A stretch of 64,000 bases of DNA from positions 1,620,348 through 1,684,347 of the forward strand of contig VZRN01005169.1 of the NCBI GenBank assembly GCA_013397935.1. Direction: 5' to 3'. The notes under the pieces were generated by a model that did no database searches, was not told the DNA's origin, and saw only the letters and a program-made list of their open reading frames with translations. Made by a program: the position numbers and the translations under genes. Numbering within the stretch: position 1 is the first letter of the stretch; the number at the start of each line of letters is the position of its first letter. Positions 48,553 to 62,462 of the stretch are shown one piece after another. This stretch comes from Dasyornis broadbenti. Lineage: Eukaryota > Chordata > Aves > Passeriformes > Dasyornithidae.

Positions 48553-49778
48553 CTCTTGTATAAAGATCTCTCATCAACAGTGTTCCTTTAGAATTATCTT
48601 AGAAAATCATCACTTGTGGTTTATTATTCCACCTCCAATTCTTTTCCTGTGTGTTTCATTGTAAAAATGTCTTTCAGTGTTTCAGTGAGGAAGAAAGGAG
48701 ATACATAACACTCCAGCAAACAAATAAAGATTATGAAGGAGTTAGCTTGTTACACAATTACCTCTCTTTAGTGATTTTTATACTAATATCAAAAATAAGA
48801 TCATTTAGAAAAAAGAAGAAAGAAAAGGAGCCAGGGGGTAGAGGTAGTGAGAGATTGTTTTCTGGTTTTGCTTATTAAAAAAAAAAAAACAAGCTGTTTC
48901 TATTTAATAAGAGGTTTGGTAACACTGGGCTAAGATCAACTGGAACTTACTCCCTTCTGCCTAGATGTACAAGAGAATCAACTCTATTTCCAAAGAAACA
49001 GAAATGTGTATCAAAAGAAGAAATATTGTATGGTTATTTCAGTTTTCAGTTCAGCAGTTCAGCATTCAACACTACAGCTGACACATTTATGAATGCTTAA
49101 ATGTCAGTAAATTGTATAAAAACAATATCTCTGCAATTTATGAATCTATAATTCATTTTTTCACTGTCTGCTCTATATTTCATCACTTCATCATTTTCAA
49201 GAAAGCAAACATTCTGAAGACTGAGATTATATCAAGCAAGTGGGTCTATATGAAAAAAGAGTTGTTATTGTTGTATCAAATTTATTCCATGATAACAAAT
49301 TAGTGTCTTCTACTGGTGCTGCATTTGAATGCCTCAAACAAACAAAAAAATCCCTCCATAGAAATGAAACAGAAGAGCGAACACTCTAGAGGAGCAATTA
49401 TATTTTAAAAATCAGTTGATTTAACCAGGTCAGTAAGTCAGGTGGAAAGAGCAGTAAGAGAATCCATTATTCTACGAGACGTGTTCATCTGGACTTAACA
49501 TTCCCATTGTTCTTTCTTAGCCCTCTTTGAAAATTCATCTTGGTCAATGATGCATGCTAAAGAACTGAAAATAATAAAATAGGAAAAAAAATCTGCAGTA
49601 ATTGGGTTGAAATGCAATTGTGTACTACATATCTTCCCCTAAGCCCACTTTTATTTGCAAAAGAACATGAAACCAAAGTGTCCAAGGATGACTGTTTCAG
49701 GCTGACAGTTGACATGTAACACTAGTCAACCCAATTTAACTTTTCTCTAGAAGAGTATTGGCAAAAGTGAGCTTTTGG

Positions 49779-49799
49779 TTTTTTTTTTTTTTTTTTTTT
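49779..49799. repeat. Poly-T tract (21)
   Basis: Twenty-one T preceded by TTTTGG. Intronic homopolymer with no visible element body. Confidence 0.9.
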
Positions 49800-51941
49800 G
49801 GCCTACACGGTGATTTCTGTTTTATGCACTTCCATTTTCTAGCTTGAGGGGAAGCTCCCAGCACACACACAAGGTGCATCTCCCTTCCTCATTCAATGGC
49901 TTCATAGTTCAATGCTATTCAGTGCCATTTTCTTCCCAAAAGCTGGTGCTGCCTTCATATCTTTCTGTGTGTTGCCAGGTTGAGTCCCTCCTCCACAGAG
50001 CCGCAACGGTGTACGGCTTCTTTCCAAGAAGAGACTCAGCCTAAGCTCAACTGACGCCAAGACCCAGATGTTCAAAGTGCAAAATATTTGGAATTGCCTT
50101 GCCAGTTTGGGGATCTCACTGATGATGCCTCTAAAGGTGTTGAGAAGGATTTTGATCCAAGATTACTCTACAGAACTAATCTCATTAAGAGCATCCCATT
50201 AAAATGCAGCCCCTTTTTTGAGTGCTGCATACAACAGAGCAGTGGGAGAATTTGTCTGGGAGGTGTTACGCCTTTATTTTACCGTCTTCAGAAGTAGAGC
50301 TGTGTAAAATTCATTTTGCTAGACAGAAAAATACATTAAAACACATGGAAAATATAGGTAAAACACAGTATTACCGATAAACATTTCCTTTTTACTTGGA
50401 ATCAAACCCAGCAAAACATATAGATCTGAATTAATGGAGCAGTGCACGGCAGACAAATTACTACAGGTATTATTCCAGAGACTCAAAGTGGCAGTTTTTT
50501 CACAATATACTGTCAGACTGCATAGACTGTATAACAGCAGCTTTCTAGTAAAGATCATTTCAATTATTCTCATCACATTGGCAGATTCTCAACTAAAACT
50601 GTATACCCAGGGTCTAAAAATGCATTGCACTGAAAAGAAAACACATTGATTATAAAAGAAGCTCAACCAAATTCAAACGTGATGTTTGGAAAGACAATAG
50701 CTTTGCAATGCTGATATCATTACTTGTACTATACAGGAAACAGTTAGTGACATTTTCATGCACTGGCTTGAATTTTATCTTCTCCTCCTCCTTGTCCTCT
50801 GTCCACCCTCCCGCCCCTGGTCTCCCCCCTTGGCTTGTTACACAAAGCAGCTCAACGACATGACGCAATAATGATTGTTTAGCACCCAGCATGCTTTGGG
50901 AGACTAGAGCATTGCAAAGGAAAATCACTGAGAGAAAAAAAAAATAAATTGAAAGGTCCTGGTGGAAAAAGAAATAATAATAATAAAAAAAAAGAAACAA
51001 GTGCACATAACATCAATGCCACCTCTGAGAAAAATCATCACTACACGAAGATACAGTATACATAATACAGTATAACATGCACTCTCCAATGATAAGCTAG
51101 AAGATCCAGAGTAAGTAAAGATTTCATACTTGTGCGGTTTTTTGTGCAAAATTCTGAAAGACCATGACAAAAATCACAGACTGAAAAAAGTTTTGAGATT
51201 GCCAGACAAGCCGTGGCATTCGATAACCACTCCAATGACCAGATCGTTTAGACCAGCAGCTAAAGTCACATTAAGTGAACCAGTTTAAAGATTTGAGCTG
51301 CTCATCATGATAAAATATGAGGCCATAGAGGCAGTTTGGAAGGGAATAAAGAGTGTTGCTTGTGAGGGGCCAGCCACAATGGTGCTCTGCAGGAAGTGCT
51401 ACACTCCAATATGCTCTGTCATCATTAGCATTTTTATTGGCTACATGAAGAAGGCGAAATAATATTAACTTAAAAAGAGATTCTATTTGCAGAAAAACAC
51501 ATGCACTAGTTACTCAGCGTGGCCATGTTAAATCTCTTGAGCTTTTTCTCAGAGCAGTGCCAACTACAACACTTATAAATCTATTTAAAAGAAACTAAGA
51601 TTTTTCTTTGGGGGGTACGTGTGCTAAAAATAGAGGTAATTTACTCATCAGAGATACTCTGAGTATGACTGAGGAGTGGTATTCACAGCATTTTTATTTT
51701 CTGCTGAATGCCACTGAAAACAGGATTGAGAGCCGTGTTTGGATACCACATAGCAGCCTTATTGTGCTCTTTCAGGTGATTAACAAAAATAAAACCTCAC
51801 AAAGACAGGTAGAGTGAGCTTGTAAAAAATTTAAATCTGTGATTGTCATGTGTCTGATCTGATCCAGGAGAGCATGGCTTTACCATTCGCAATCATTTGC
51901 ACAAAGAAAACAAAGAAAGGGCAAATGATACAGTACTGTAC

Positions 51942-52021
51942 CTCCATGGTCTGAGACTGGTGCATGGCTTTGATTGCATTCTGTGCCATTGCCCTTGTAG
52001 AAAATGTGACAAACGCACAGC
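51942..52021 (-). CDS. CELF2: CELF2 exon E2: core of RRM2 (80 nt)
   Basis: Acceptor cccacag then GCTGTGCG, donor GGAG then gtacag. It encodes [20 protein letters not shown] and then QSQTME. With the Gly split from E1 it completes the RNP1 octamer RGCAFVTF (window residues 45-52), the RNA-contacting beta-3 strand of RRM2, followed by helix 2. The exon enters in phase 1 and leaves in phase 0, so skipping it shifts the frame. The sequence is the same in CELF1 and CELF2 as far as I recall; linkage to E3-E5 makes it CELF2. Confidence 0.97.
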
Positions 52022-55000
52022 CTGTGGGAACAAGGGGACAGGGAGCAGGAAAGACAAAAAACAACAAGACAAAAGGGTTGGACGCTTGTTAAACCAACAC
52101 AGTCTACGAGAACGGCCACAAGACGACACTGTTCTCAGTAGTACATAAAAATAAACAACTTCTCTAGTTTATTTATTGACAGTGCTGACTTGCTAATCTG
52201 ACCATAGATGAAAGAAAAAAAATTAGGTGGGGATGGGTGACAAGAAGGGTTTTTATTTAATTTTTTGTTTGTTTTGCTTTGTATTTCTTTTTTTGTTTGT
52301 TTGTTTTATTTTGTTACTGTTTTTGTTCTTTAGCCACAGGGTTTGAAATAAATAAGGCTTTTATGCAGCCTTTGGATTGCATAGTTAAGTCTATTCAGAC
52401 CATGCATTAACAATTGCTTGCTCTGGCTTTTGTGTAGGTAAACTGTGGATAGTGAATAAATGTCGGCATCACCGACAGCTGAACTGAGAATTTAATAAAG
52501 GGATCCATAACATCACAAATTACCGTGATGCACCAAGAATGATCATACAAATAGGAATGAGAAAAACTCCACTGTGTAGCCTGTGACTACGTGTGGAAAG
52601 ACTCAGACAAAATTCAGTAATGTAGGTGGAATCTCAACATTTAAGAAAATAACATATTAAAAGTAAAAATCTTATGGTTTTTGTTTCTCCGAGTCCTGGG
52701 TACAACTATAATTCTTTGATCTGTGAAAGCTACTGCTAGCTTGAACAATTCTGAAGCTATGTGCATGAATAACTGAAAAATCATTCATTTTTTCCCTCTT
52801 CAGCATTTAAAATCATAATGAAAAGCCAGTAGGCTAATGCCTGGGCTATTTTTTCCACCCTTTTACTATTGTCAGCCATACCTACACTGGGCATGGTGCA
52901 GGTCAACGTTTTTAGTGCGTGACTCACTGCCCTTTTGGCTAATAAAAACATTGCCTCCTGAGATTTACATTTTATTCTTCATGCACCCTTGGGCATCTTA
53001 AAGAAAAAGACTGTGAAATTAATGCAGATTCAGGCTGATTTTGTAATAATACCATGGCACACTAAAAGCTTAGCTAAAGCAACACAGACTTATTTCACTT
53101 GTGATCTCTAATGACTTTAAAAGTGCATTGATTTTCAGCTCCCTTAGCCTTGCACAGTTTGAACTTAGGTTTCAGAGAATAATTTAGTGTTCCACTCAAT
53201 TTCCTCAAAACATTATTATTATTACTACTTAAAAGATTTCCAAATGAAGCAGATCTAAGCACTGAGAGGCTAAAGCATATTGTCATTTTAGAGCTAATGC
53301 ATGAAAGCTACATTCTGGCATCAAAAATACAATATTGTTGCCCCTGTGGCCAATGGGCAAAATAAACCATTCTGCAATCCAGCAAGCAACAGATTGTTTG
53401 GTATATGCAAATCAATTTGAAGCACAGAATACCTTTTCTTTTTAGCTCTGTGTGTACCTGGTAAGATTATCAAGTCAAGACTGTATTCACATTTTAATCA
53501 AACAACAGTAAGAGAAAGCAATGCCTGATCATTACCCAAAAGCACTACATCTAGTCATGAAAATAAAGTCAATGCATTTTTGCATCATGCGGTATTTTTT
53601 TTTTTTCTCTTTAATGTAAAGGCCCTTGATTCAAGAGACCCTAAGCTGGCTTATGTACCTCTGGCTGATAGATCAGCATCATAAAATCAGAAATCAGAAT
53701 TCTTCTACTCAAACTTTACCACAGCATTGTGACTCTCTGTATTTCTCAGATAAGAAAACAGCTGATGATGTCTGACTACTGTTTAGCCACACATGTTGCT
53801 ATACTAGCAACAAATTTCTGTCAAAGAATATGATGTAACAAACCAGCTTTCTGTAGAGCAATCTAGACAAAATGTGCAGTAGAAGGGTAAATAATCTACA
53901 GTACTGCTAGATTCCGTATAGCTGCTGTGCACTAAAATTAAAGAGGCACAAATTTACCATCAGTCTCAAAGTAATCTCTCTTAATACCATTTCTGTTATT
54001 AACATTAACAGAGGAAATAACACCAAGAGTTTTCTTTTTTTAATTTGCAAATTCAATGGGGAATGAGCACAAATAGAGATATACTGGAGGGCAGGCAAGG
54101 AACCCCACACAGAGCCTTGAATAATATTGTTGATAATGGTCAAGAAACTGCTTCAATCACTTCCTTGGCTCTCACAATCCAGGAGTGTGTACTATAGTGA
54201 CAATTACTGAATGGAGGTTTCAACTGCATGAGAAGCATGTAAAATGTCAACAAAAATCAATAAAACACAGTTTATGCATTTATCACAATTTCTCCCCAGC
54301 AGTTCTGCTGTAAGTAACTTACTGAGAGACGTTACAATTAGCAGGTCTCAAAAGAAATGTGAATCAGCAGAGAAATAAGGCTGCATTCCTCTCAAGATAA
54401 AGCACACGCCCCCTCCCCTCCCTTAAGCTTTCTCTCTTTTTAACCACAGGGCTCAGCTGTTGGGTACTTTCAGCGCCCAATGCCACTGCAAAGCCTTCCT
54501 CCTCACTCCTCGGCCCAAAACCATTTGCATGGGTCTCACTGCCTTTGTCACGGAGCAAAAAGACCTTTGTAGGAGATCTCTGTATCAATTTGAAAGGAAC
54601 TTGTTCTTTGGGCAAGGGGAATGCCTGATGAATGAGGTTATGCAGCTTGAATATGAGCATTTGGAAGCAGCATTCCACAGAGAGGATGGGGCTGCATTTT
54701 AATTAGGGTTTGCCAGCCAGAGGCTACAAGGTTAGGTCCCCTTGTTATCTCCATTCAGCAGGCCATTTCCCACCAATGGACAGTGGCCATTTGCACAGTA
54801 AATTCCCAATTTACCTCAGTAACATGGCAAAAATTCAGTAGACAATGTTATTTCTAAATTATTTGAAAACCCAGACTTTACGAGGTTGCCATTAAGTGCC
54901 CTAATTAAATGTTTGTTAATTTAACCATCTTTCCAGACATTGCTACGTGTATTCCCATTCAAGGGTTATTTTTCAGCTACCAAACCTGGACACTCACACA

Positions 55001-58000
55001 CAACATTTGTATATTTATTATGTGTGCATATATATTTTATTATGCGTGAAATATGAGATCCTATATATTTTATTTTGTGTGATCATGGAGTCCTTTCCTT
55101 CGTGACCAGACTGCCACACCGGAGGGGAGCTAAGCCTGTGTCATAGGATTTGGTCTATTTAACTCAATCACTCCGCATTTATAATTCAGGTGCTCAGAAA
55201 AGTTTATCTTCTGAAAAGTTTGTGTTTGCTGCCACGGTCGATGACAGGACCTTGATTTTCCTCTGTGGGGTACATATGCCCTTTAGGAGGATGGTTTTGT
55301 TGGGCACCTAGAATTTAATCAGGAGTTGGTGGCCAAAGACACTGGATTTAATTTCTTTATGTTTCTGAAGGATTGGGAGAAGCTTTTTCAGCATTCTCTC
55401 ACTCACTGTATCACATGGGTGCAGGTGGTCTTTTGGGAACATGCTGCCAGCTTTAGGACCGTAAATCACAATTATAAGAGGACAGGCCTAATCAGATTTC
55501 ATGCCTCGTGGTGCAAGGAAACAAGAAAGATTTTTGTGGCCTCTTACCTCACCCTATGAAACATGGCATTGATTGGCGTGCCATGGACTGAGGTCTCCCA
55601 GACCCACAGCTAGAAGCAAACTATTTCTGTTCTACCCCACTGAGCCCTGATATTCAATTATTCCCTTCTTACTGGAGCTATGGAGCTCCCTGGGAGGGAA
55701 AATATAGAGAGGGGAGTACTTCTATAGCTAATGCCTTGAAATATCTTCATTTTGTACAGCCAACTACCTAGCTACACCAAGAAAGAGATTGTTTTGTAAA
55801 AACAGCCAACCTGCAAAACACCTCACACTTATTTAGCAGCTCTGGTTTCAAAATGTCAGGGATCACTGACAGAAAGAAAAGGGGAGGGAGAAAGAAGATC
55901 TAAAAGTTTTAGCTGCTTCTCCAAGGCTGTCTTCTCACCCCCTACACAAGACAAATGAGTGGCTGGGGAAGGCCGCTGCAGGTAATTTCCTCCTGCACGC
56001 AGAATTGTAGTGAGGCATTGAGCCCTGCCACGGGAGAAATTTTGGAGCACATTATCACATCTGTCCCGTTGGCTGAGAAAACATCTAAACTCACAGGGTT
56101 GCTCCTTACTCCTCACCCACCACAAAATGAAAGATAATTTTGATAAAGCTGTGAAATGTGATAGGCCTCCTCCTTGAACCTGGCCCTCCCAAACCTAGGG
56201 CTTCCTACTTGAGTGACTGAATATTTAAAATATTTTAAAAAGCTCTGCTCTGCCCCATTCAGCTCTTGCTTCATGTGATTCTTCTCATCTCAGGCTTTCC
56301 TAGACCATTGAGAAACATTCAGACAGCAGTTCTTGCACAGCCTAACACAACATCAATACCTGCAAGCTGCAAGTGAAGTAGAACATTTTTAAAGTATGGA
56401 AACCTCAGGTAAGGTTCATACCTACACATGAAACCTCCCTCATGAAACTACCATAGTTTACCAGAGGTTTTGAAGTGAAGCCAAAGGCAGATGCAAAATG
56501 CATAGACATTGTTTGGAAGTTTAAAAACATGGGTTTGACACAGAAGAAGACTCAAGAAACTTTAAAAGCCACCCAAGCAACCGCAGTGCTGCGAGTGGTG
56601 GCTGCACAGCTGGTGCTGTAATGGTTGCACCACAGCTTCTCAGTACACTGTAATCAAAGTTTTTCTTCAATTTCTGTGAAAAAACAAAAGTGAAAAGCTG
56701 CCAAACACTCCTGCAAGGAGTAGCTGGGATCCTCTGAGATGAAAGCTTCTATTTAAAGAAAAGATAAGGCTTGAATAAAAAGCTATGGAAATTGAAGTGT
56801 GATAAAAATAAGCTCTAGTTGGGTTAAAATGCTTCTAGCTGAGATTGCAAAGTAGACTTTTCCTTTCCTACACTGTGCTAATACACCCCAGTTTGAAGTA
56901 AGGAACTTCCTGGAAAACAGCCTTCTAAGGAAGATATCACACAAAATCTGTCTTGGTGGTTAAAATACATTTAATCTACAAACTAAGACATCAGATTGTT
57001 TATTGCAGCGACATTTGGTCGTTAGGTATTGCCTAAGACACACAAGGACAGGTCTGAGACCAAGTGCAACACTTCAGTCCAAAGACAGTAACTTGAAAAA
57101 GTCACAGTGAAGCTCTTCAGTTTATGCATCTCAGATGCATAAAGGTAACAAGATGGATGTCCTGTAACCATACCTCAGCTTTTCAGCTCTACTGACTTGA
57201 CTATTGACCGGACGACAGGCTGTAGATTTTAAATTTCCTGAAGTTCATTGTTCCCTCAAAGCATTTCTAATTGGAGATTCAATTAACCACGCTGCAAAGT
57301 ACAGACTTCAGTAAGTGGAATTTACACAAACCCAGAATTAAAAGGGTACCAAAGACCACATTCGCTAACTGTGCCTTGATGATCTTTTTGTTGGAATAAA
57401 GCCTCTTGCAAATTATTTCATTTCAGGCTTCCCTCTTGGGAGGGATTGCTGCAAAACTGCAGTAATGGAAATCTGAGATGTAGTTACTGGCCAAAGGCCA
57501 GTAGAGACATTGGTCAGTTGGATGTGTTTCTTCCCTCCCAGCTGCAAAAGAGTTTCAGCAAGGGAAAACAAAATTAAATGTGCCATAATGATTGGAAAAA
57601 ATGAAAATGTTACCACATTGCAGCAAAACGAATAAGGCACGGAGGTGCTTCTGAAGAGCTATTAAAAACACAGCGCTTCCGCTGTCCTTGTTCCCCACCA
57701 CTTACTGATACACAATTCAGAAGGTGACCCCTAATCTAGGCTGTTCCCACAGCTGCCACTTCGTGTTACTTTAGCTCAGAAAGAAGCAGTAAATATGCAG
57801 AGGAAAAAAAAAAACCCAGCATAAAAGTCTCTTCACCTATCTTTCCTTGCAATTAATTGTGATGCAAATACTAATTTTCTTTTACTAATTCATTAAGAAA
57901 ACCCTTGAATCTGAAAGTTCTGAATGGATTTTCAAGAAATTAAATTGCCTGGCCATGGTGTAACTCGCTATTCCATTTCTAACCTGATCTTAAAGCAAAG

Positions 58001-58384
58001 AAGGAATGAAAAAAACAATCCTTGTAATCAATGACTGCAGAAATGTTCACTTGTCCCATGTGCCTGGTGATGTTTTGTTAAAAAATCGTGTAATTATGAG
58101 CCTAGAAGGTGTAGAAAAATGCATTTTGAGCTTTTTCACAATTTTCATGGTATATTCAACTCTCTCTACATGTCATTAGCAGGTTTTTTCACTGCATGCT
58201 ATTAACCCAGTTGGCTTCTTTCTGGTATCTGGTATATAAATCTGCACTTAGCAATACAGCAGAATAATTTGCTATGTGGAGCTCCTGTGATAAGCATAAG
58301 AGGATTTTTTTTATCATCATTATGGATGGTAATAATTCCTAGAGTGATACAGAGACATTGATCCACTGATCTAAAAAAAACATT

Positions 58385-58560
58385 TTACAAAGGCAGAGGA
58401 GCATCACTACCTTTATTTTAAGCAACAGGGTAACAGAGATGATGAGTGACCAACTCACCTATGGTCAATACAGCACATCACAGCTACAAATCAAACTTGG
58501 GTATTTCTGGGTATTTTTGCACACTCCAGCTCTCATTGCCTGGCTCTCTGTGTTGGCATC
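58385..58560 (+). mobile_element. Possible ancient MIR-like SINE fossil
   Basis: The order 'acctttattttaagcaacagggtaacagagatgatgagtgacc', 'ctatggtcaatacag', 'aaatcaaacttgggtat' and 'ctccagctctcattgcc' resembles the amniote MIR core and 3' part (tttacagatgg, cagagaggttaagtgac, aaggtcacac, gaacccaggt, gctcta). Similarity is weak and by eye. Confidence 0.35.
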
Positions 58561-59587
58561 TGTGGTCATGCAGACATTTCACAGTGCTGGGAGTCAGGAG
58601 GTCTGAAAGTTTCTTTAAGCCGTTTACAATAAGTGATTTAAAATCTTAATCATCTGAGGCAGTTCACTTCTGCTTTTTCATGATAATGAAGCTTAGCACA
58701 TGATACCACAACCATGAATTTTTGTAAAGCATACTTAGCTCTTCAGAAAAAGTGCTGGATTAAACAACCCTGCAGGCTGAATCCTTCTCTCTGAATAATG
58801 ACTATCGTACAGGCAGTGGCAAGCTTCTTTCGATAGTCCCATGAACCCTGCTCAAGAGACAGCCAGCCTCCATGGCTGTTGGGTCCCTGGTTTCTTTATC
58901 TCTACAGCCAACAGGGTACTTTTATTTTTTAATACCTTTCATGGCTAGGAATTACTCTCTGCCAGCCAGCTAATTTCACAGGGACTATCCCAGAGCCTTT
59001 AGAAGGCAAGGCCTTTTGGTTGCTGCCTATTCTTGTAGCTGATACAAATATAGTAAGTTACAGGCATAAACAATGGTTATTTCTTAGATGCAGGAGTGAA
59101 TAACAATGGGGGAAGACATGACTCAAGCTAAAAAAAAAAAATCTCAGTTTCTTTAAAATACATTGCTCCACCACTGGAGCTCTGTATCATTACTTTAGTC
59201 TCATTTTACAGCTGAGTTTCAAACAGCTGACAACAGGAATTTGGAGTAGAAAAGGTGATGGTCCATTATCAGTAGTGACAGCAATGGGTGTGACATTACA
59301 AAAGTTCTATCAGCTCTTGGTTAGGAACTACAATAGAAACAACTAGTTCCATCTTTCTCCCCCTCTCCCTCTACCTTAGCACTTATATCACACTCATCAC
59401 AAAGTGTTACATTTTCCCTTGATGCCACAGGACGGGATTTCTCCTTGCTACTGGAGCAAGGGGACAATACAACCCTGCATCCTGCCCATGAGTTGACAGC
59501 AGACTGTTACCCTACCAGTGGTAAGGCTGCTGTTGTAGTGTAGACATGGGCTAAAATAAGTCAGCTGAAACCTTTTTAATCTTTACT

Positions 59588-59610
59588 AAAAAAAAAAAAA
59601 AAAAAAAAAA
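59588..59610. repeat. Poly-A tract (23)
   Basis: Twenty-three A followed by CAAAACCC. Intronic homopolymer; I could not identify a retrocopy upstream of it. Confidence 0.9.
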
Positions 59611-61363
59611 CAAAACCCAGTCCAAACCAAAACTGTTCTACTGAGCAGTGTAGCCTGGAGCTATTCCTTGCAACTATCTGCTGGTAATACAGATTATTTG
59701 CCTGAACCCTTTAACAAAGCTCGAAAGCTGGCATAAATACCAAGGAAGACACTTTTCAAGCTTTTTTTCATCTGAGATACCATGATGTGTACTTGTTATG
59801 CAGTTGAAAAGAGATGCCAAACAGAGTTTACTGGACCACATTTTCATCTCACTGCTGTGAGCACTGAACTGAACTCCCAAAGGCTCTGGCATGGCAAGGT
59901 CAGTGTTTTCCTCAGACAGTGACTATTTTTCATTTTCCCCTCTGTGTCTAGGAGGGAAGCACATCTGGACGGGTGCTGAGAAAACAAAATACTGTTTGTG
60001 GCAAAGTAAATTAACATCTTGGAAATGGTAACATGAATTAAAACTCATTAAGGATTGGAACTCTTTACAAAATTCGACAGTGTAAATTCTCTCTCGAAGC
60101 AGTTTTTCACCTTGTGCTTTTTCAGTCAAGCTCCCTCCTCTGCAGATGTCCCTCAGCACTTTTCATTTCAACTGCAATACCAACCATTTTCCCAACACTT
60201 TGCCTTCTCTCCTGGAGTGGTGGTTTTGTGAAGCTGATAAAAATCTGCCTGAAAACCTGGTTGGCGCAGCTGAACTCATTTTGAAGTGTGAACATGGGTG
60301 TGTAGAAAGCAATTCGAGTTTAACAAGGCATGAGGCATGAGGGCATGATAGAGTATCAGTCGTGATTGTGACTGAAATGAACCCGAGTGGCACAGAGGAT
60401 GCAGCTCTGCTGTGGTTACTGGTGTGTGACGTACCTGGGCTGAGATCTTCAGTCTCCAGCAGCAGAAAACAGCACATTAACTCTACAGCTGTGCTGGCCA
60501 GCACAAACACTGCCCTGCCTGATACATTGGAGACGTGGCTTAGGAATCTCAGCTCCTTATTGTCATGAGATTGCTGTTCACAGCAGAACAAAACTATCCC
60601 ACCAACCTCACTTACTTTGTTGGATTTCACAATTAGCTTTTCTATGCTCTTACTATACCCAGTCGGTAGAATAAAAGCAAGTATGCAGTGGGACTTTCAG
60701 GGATCCCAGGAAAGATCCATTTCTTTGTTGGGTGATGCTGACAAGTCAATTAAATCTTTTTGGGGGCTCAAAACATCTGATGCGCAGATCTTGTTATTTC
60801 AGCAGTTAATTAGCTCCTTCCCCACTTGTGTCTTCCATCATCCCTTCCCTGTGCTGCTTACACAAAGGAATCAGTGAAAATCAGAAATACTTATTTTGTC
60901 TCAGTATTGGGTCTAGAAAGATAATGGCAACACTCGACTCCATCAGTAAATATTCCTTACTGAGCTGCAGGAACCAACCTCAGACCTCTGCCCTAATCTT
61001 TGCCAAGGCAAAAGCCATGATTATGAGGCACTCCTTGCCTGAAAGGTCTGCTGTATCCCAGCACCAAAAGTTCGGGATCACAAAGCATAAATGTAAGTGC
61101 ATAATTTTCATGGGGCTCCCTATTTATTGTCAGAGTGGCTTTTCAACAAGTCCTTACTGTTCAGAAGTACTACAGTGAGTGCTTTCAAGCAGTGCCATGA
61201 AATAGAGGAGTACCTGCACTTCCTCTGCTGTAGTTCATAGGTGTTTTATAGACACTGGGCTGCCCACAAAACAAAAAACCTCAAGCACAAATTGTTGCAC
61301 AAAATTCTGTGGATCCTATTGCCTGCTAGAAACAAGTAGATCCAAAAGTTACCAAAATAAATT

Positions 61364-61381
61364 AAAAAAAAAAAAAAAAAA
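61364..61381. repeat. Poly-A tract (18)
   Basis: Eighteen A followed by a TCTATATCCATATCTATA stretch. No element body recognised. Confidence 0.88.
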
Positions 61382-62098
61382 TCTATATCCATATCTATAT
61401 GCAAAAGGGGGTTATTCCTTTTGTCTATGTCTTTTGAAAATGTAATAAAATGCATAAACTGTGCTTTCTATGTATTTGTTTTTTCTGTAGATGTGATGTT
61501 TTTCACAGCTCTGCAATTAAAATTACTTTACTCCTCGTGCCATTCAATGGCTGTGGCAGGTACCACAGCACCGTTCTGCACTGAGAGATGGGACTATCCC
61601 TATTTTCTTTTTCACTCAACAACCCCTGGCACTGATGTTTTGAGAATGTTCACTCTCTGAGAATAAATTCAGGTCCATATACCATGGAGTTAATACGCAG
61701 CCTGGGTCATCAATATATTTTTATCTTTCTTTTCAGAAGGCCTTTTCCTAAAAGGTACTTTTGCACTTAAAAGGGATCACTGGCTATTGAAATCTGTGCT
61801 GCATTTCATTTCCAAGTTCAGGTTGGCCACTGACCACTCTTGATGGTGATGCTTAACACCTCTCCCCCTGGTTTTTGGGTTGTGGTAGAGGCATAAGGTT
61901 CAAAAATTCTATTTACAAACTTTTGTCCAGGCAAAGCTCTCGGGTCCAAGCTAACCTCTTTGTTTCTCAGTTACAGTAGACCTATGTTTTGCATATAGTT
62001 ACAGAAAACACAGGAATGGAGCAGATAGTGCTACAATGAGGGCCAGTTCCCATCACCCTTTACGCCTTCAAACAGTCATTTACAGTCCTGTCCTTTTC

Positions 62099-62120
62099 TT
62101 TTTTTTTTTTTTTTTTTTTT
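62099..62120. repeat. Poly-T tract (22)
   Basis: Twenty-two T after TCCTTTTC. Located about 340 bases downstream (in gene sense) of E1. Confidence 0.9.
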
Positions 62121-62462
62121 CCCTGGCCTTGTGCTGCAAAGCAGAAATGGGGTCAGGGAAGCAACTTTGATTTTGTGAGAGCAGAAAACTGAGGGTGTTT
62201 TCTCAGGGTGCAAAGGAGCCTTTCCAGCTGACAAACAGGGTGATAACACAAGTTAATATGTTGGCACCGAGACCTTTCTGACACTGGAAATAAAAGGTGA
62301 TAATTTCAGTCACTGTGAAAAGTTCATGTGGATACCTTCATCACGTGGGACATATTACAGCGTAACCTCTCGCTGCAGACAGCAGCTCTGCCTACCTTGG
62401 CTGTGACATAAAGCTCCCAATTAGCACTTTAGGAAAAGAGACTTTACAGAATGCACACTCAC

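Larger units (their letters stand above)
47025..51941 (-). other. CELF2: CELF2 intron between E2 and E3 (4.9 kb)
   Basis: Donor gtacag next to 51942, acceptor ccacag next to 47024. It contains a GC-rich unrepetitive patch at about 47390-47640, an (AAT)n microsatellite at 48507-48552, a T-run at 49779-49799 and AT-rich sequence. No gene is recognised; the small open frames match nothing and have no exon-like borders that I could support. Confidence 0.9.
52022..62462 (-). other. CELF2: CELF2 intron between E1 and E2 (10.4 kb)
   Basis: Donor gtgagt next to 62463, acceptor cccacag next to 52021. It contains an A-tract at 59588-59610, one at 61364-61381, a T-tract at 62099-62120, a T/G-rich stretch at 52255-52330 and a possible MIR-like fossil at about 58385-58560. 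No CR1 or LTR copy is recognised, which makes it the most repeat-poor large interval here. Open frames such as 60163-60630 have no family motif. Confidence 0.9.

Noticed and set aside
59180..59260. Possible third MIR-like fossil ('tcattttacagctgag')
   Set aside because: Only one short word resembles MIR; the following part does not.
60163..60630. 155-residue minus-strand open frame in the E1-E2 intron
   Set aside because: Low-information composition and no domain or homologue recognised. It would need its own promoter inside an intron, for which I see no support.
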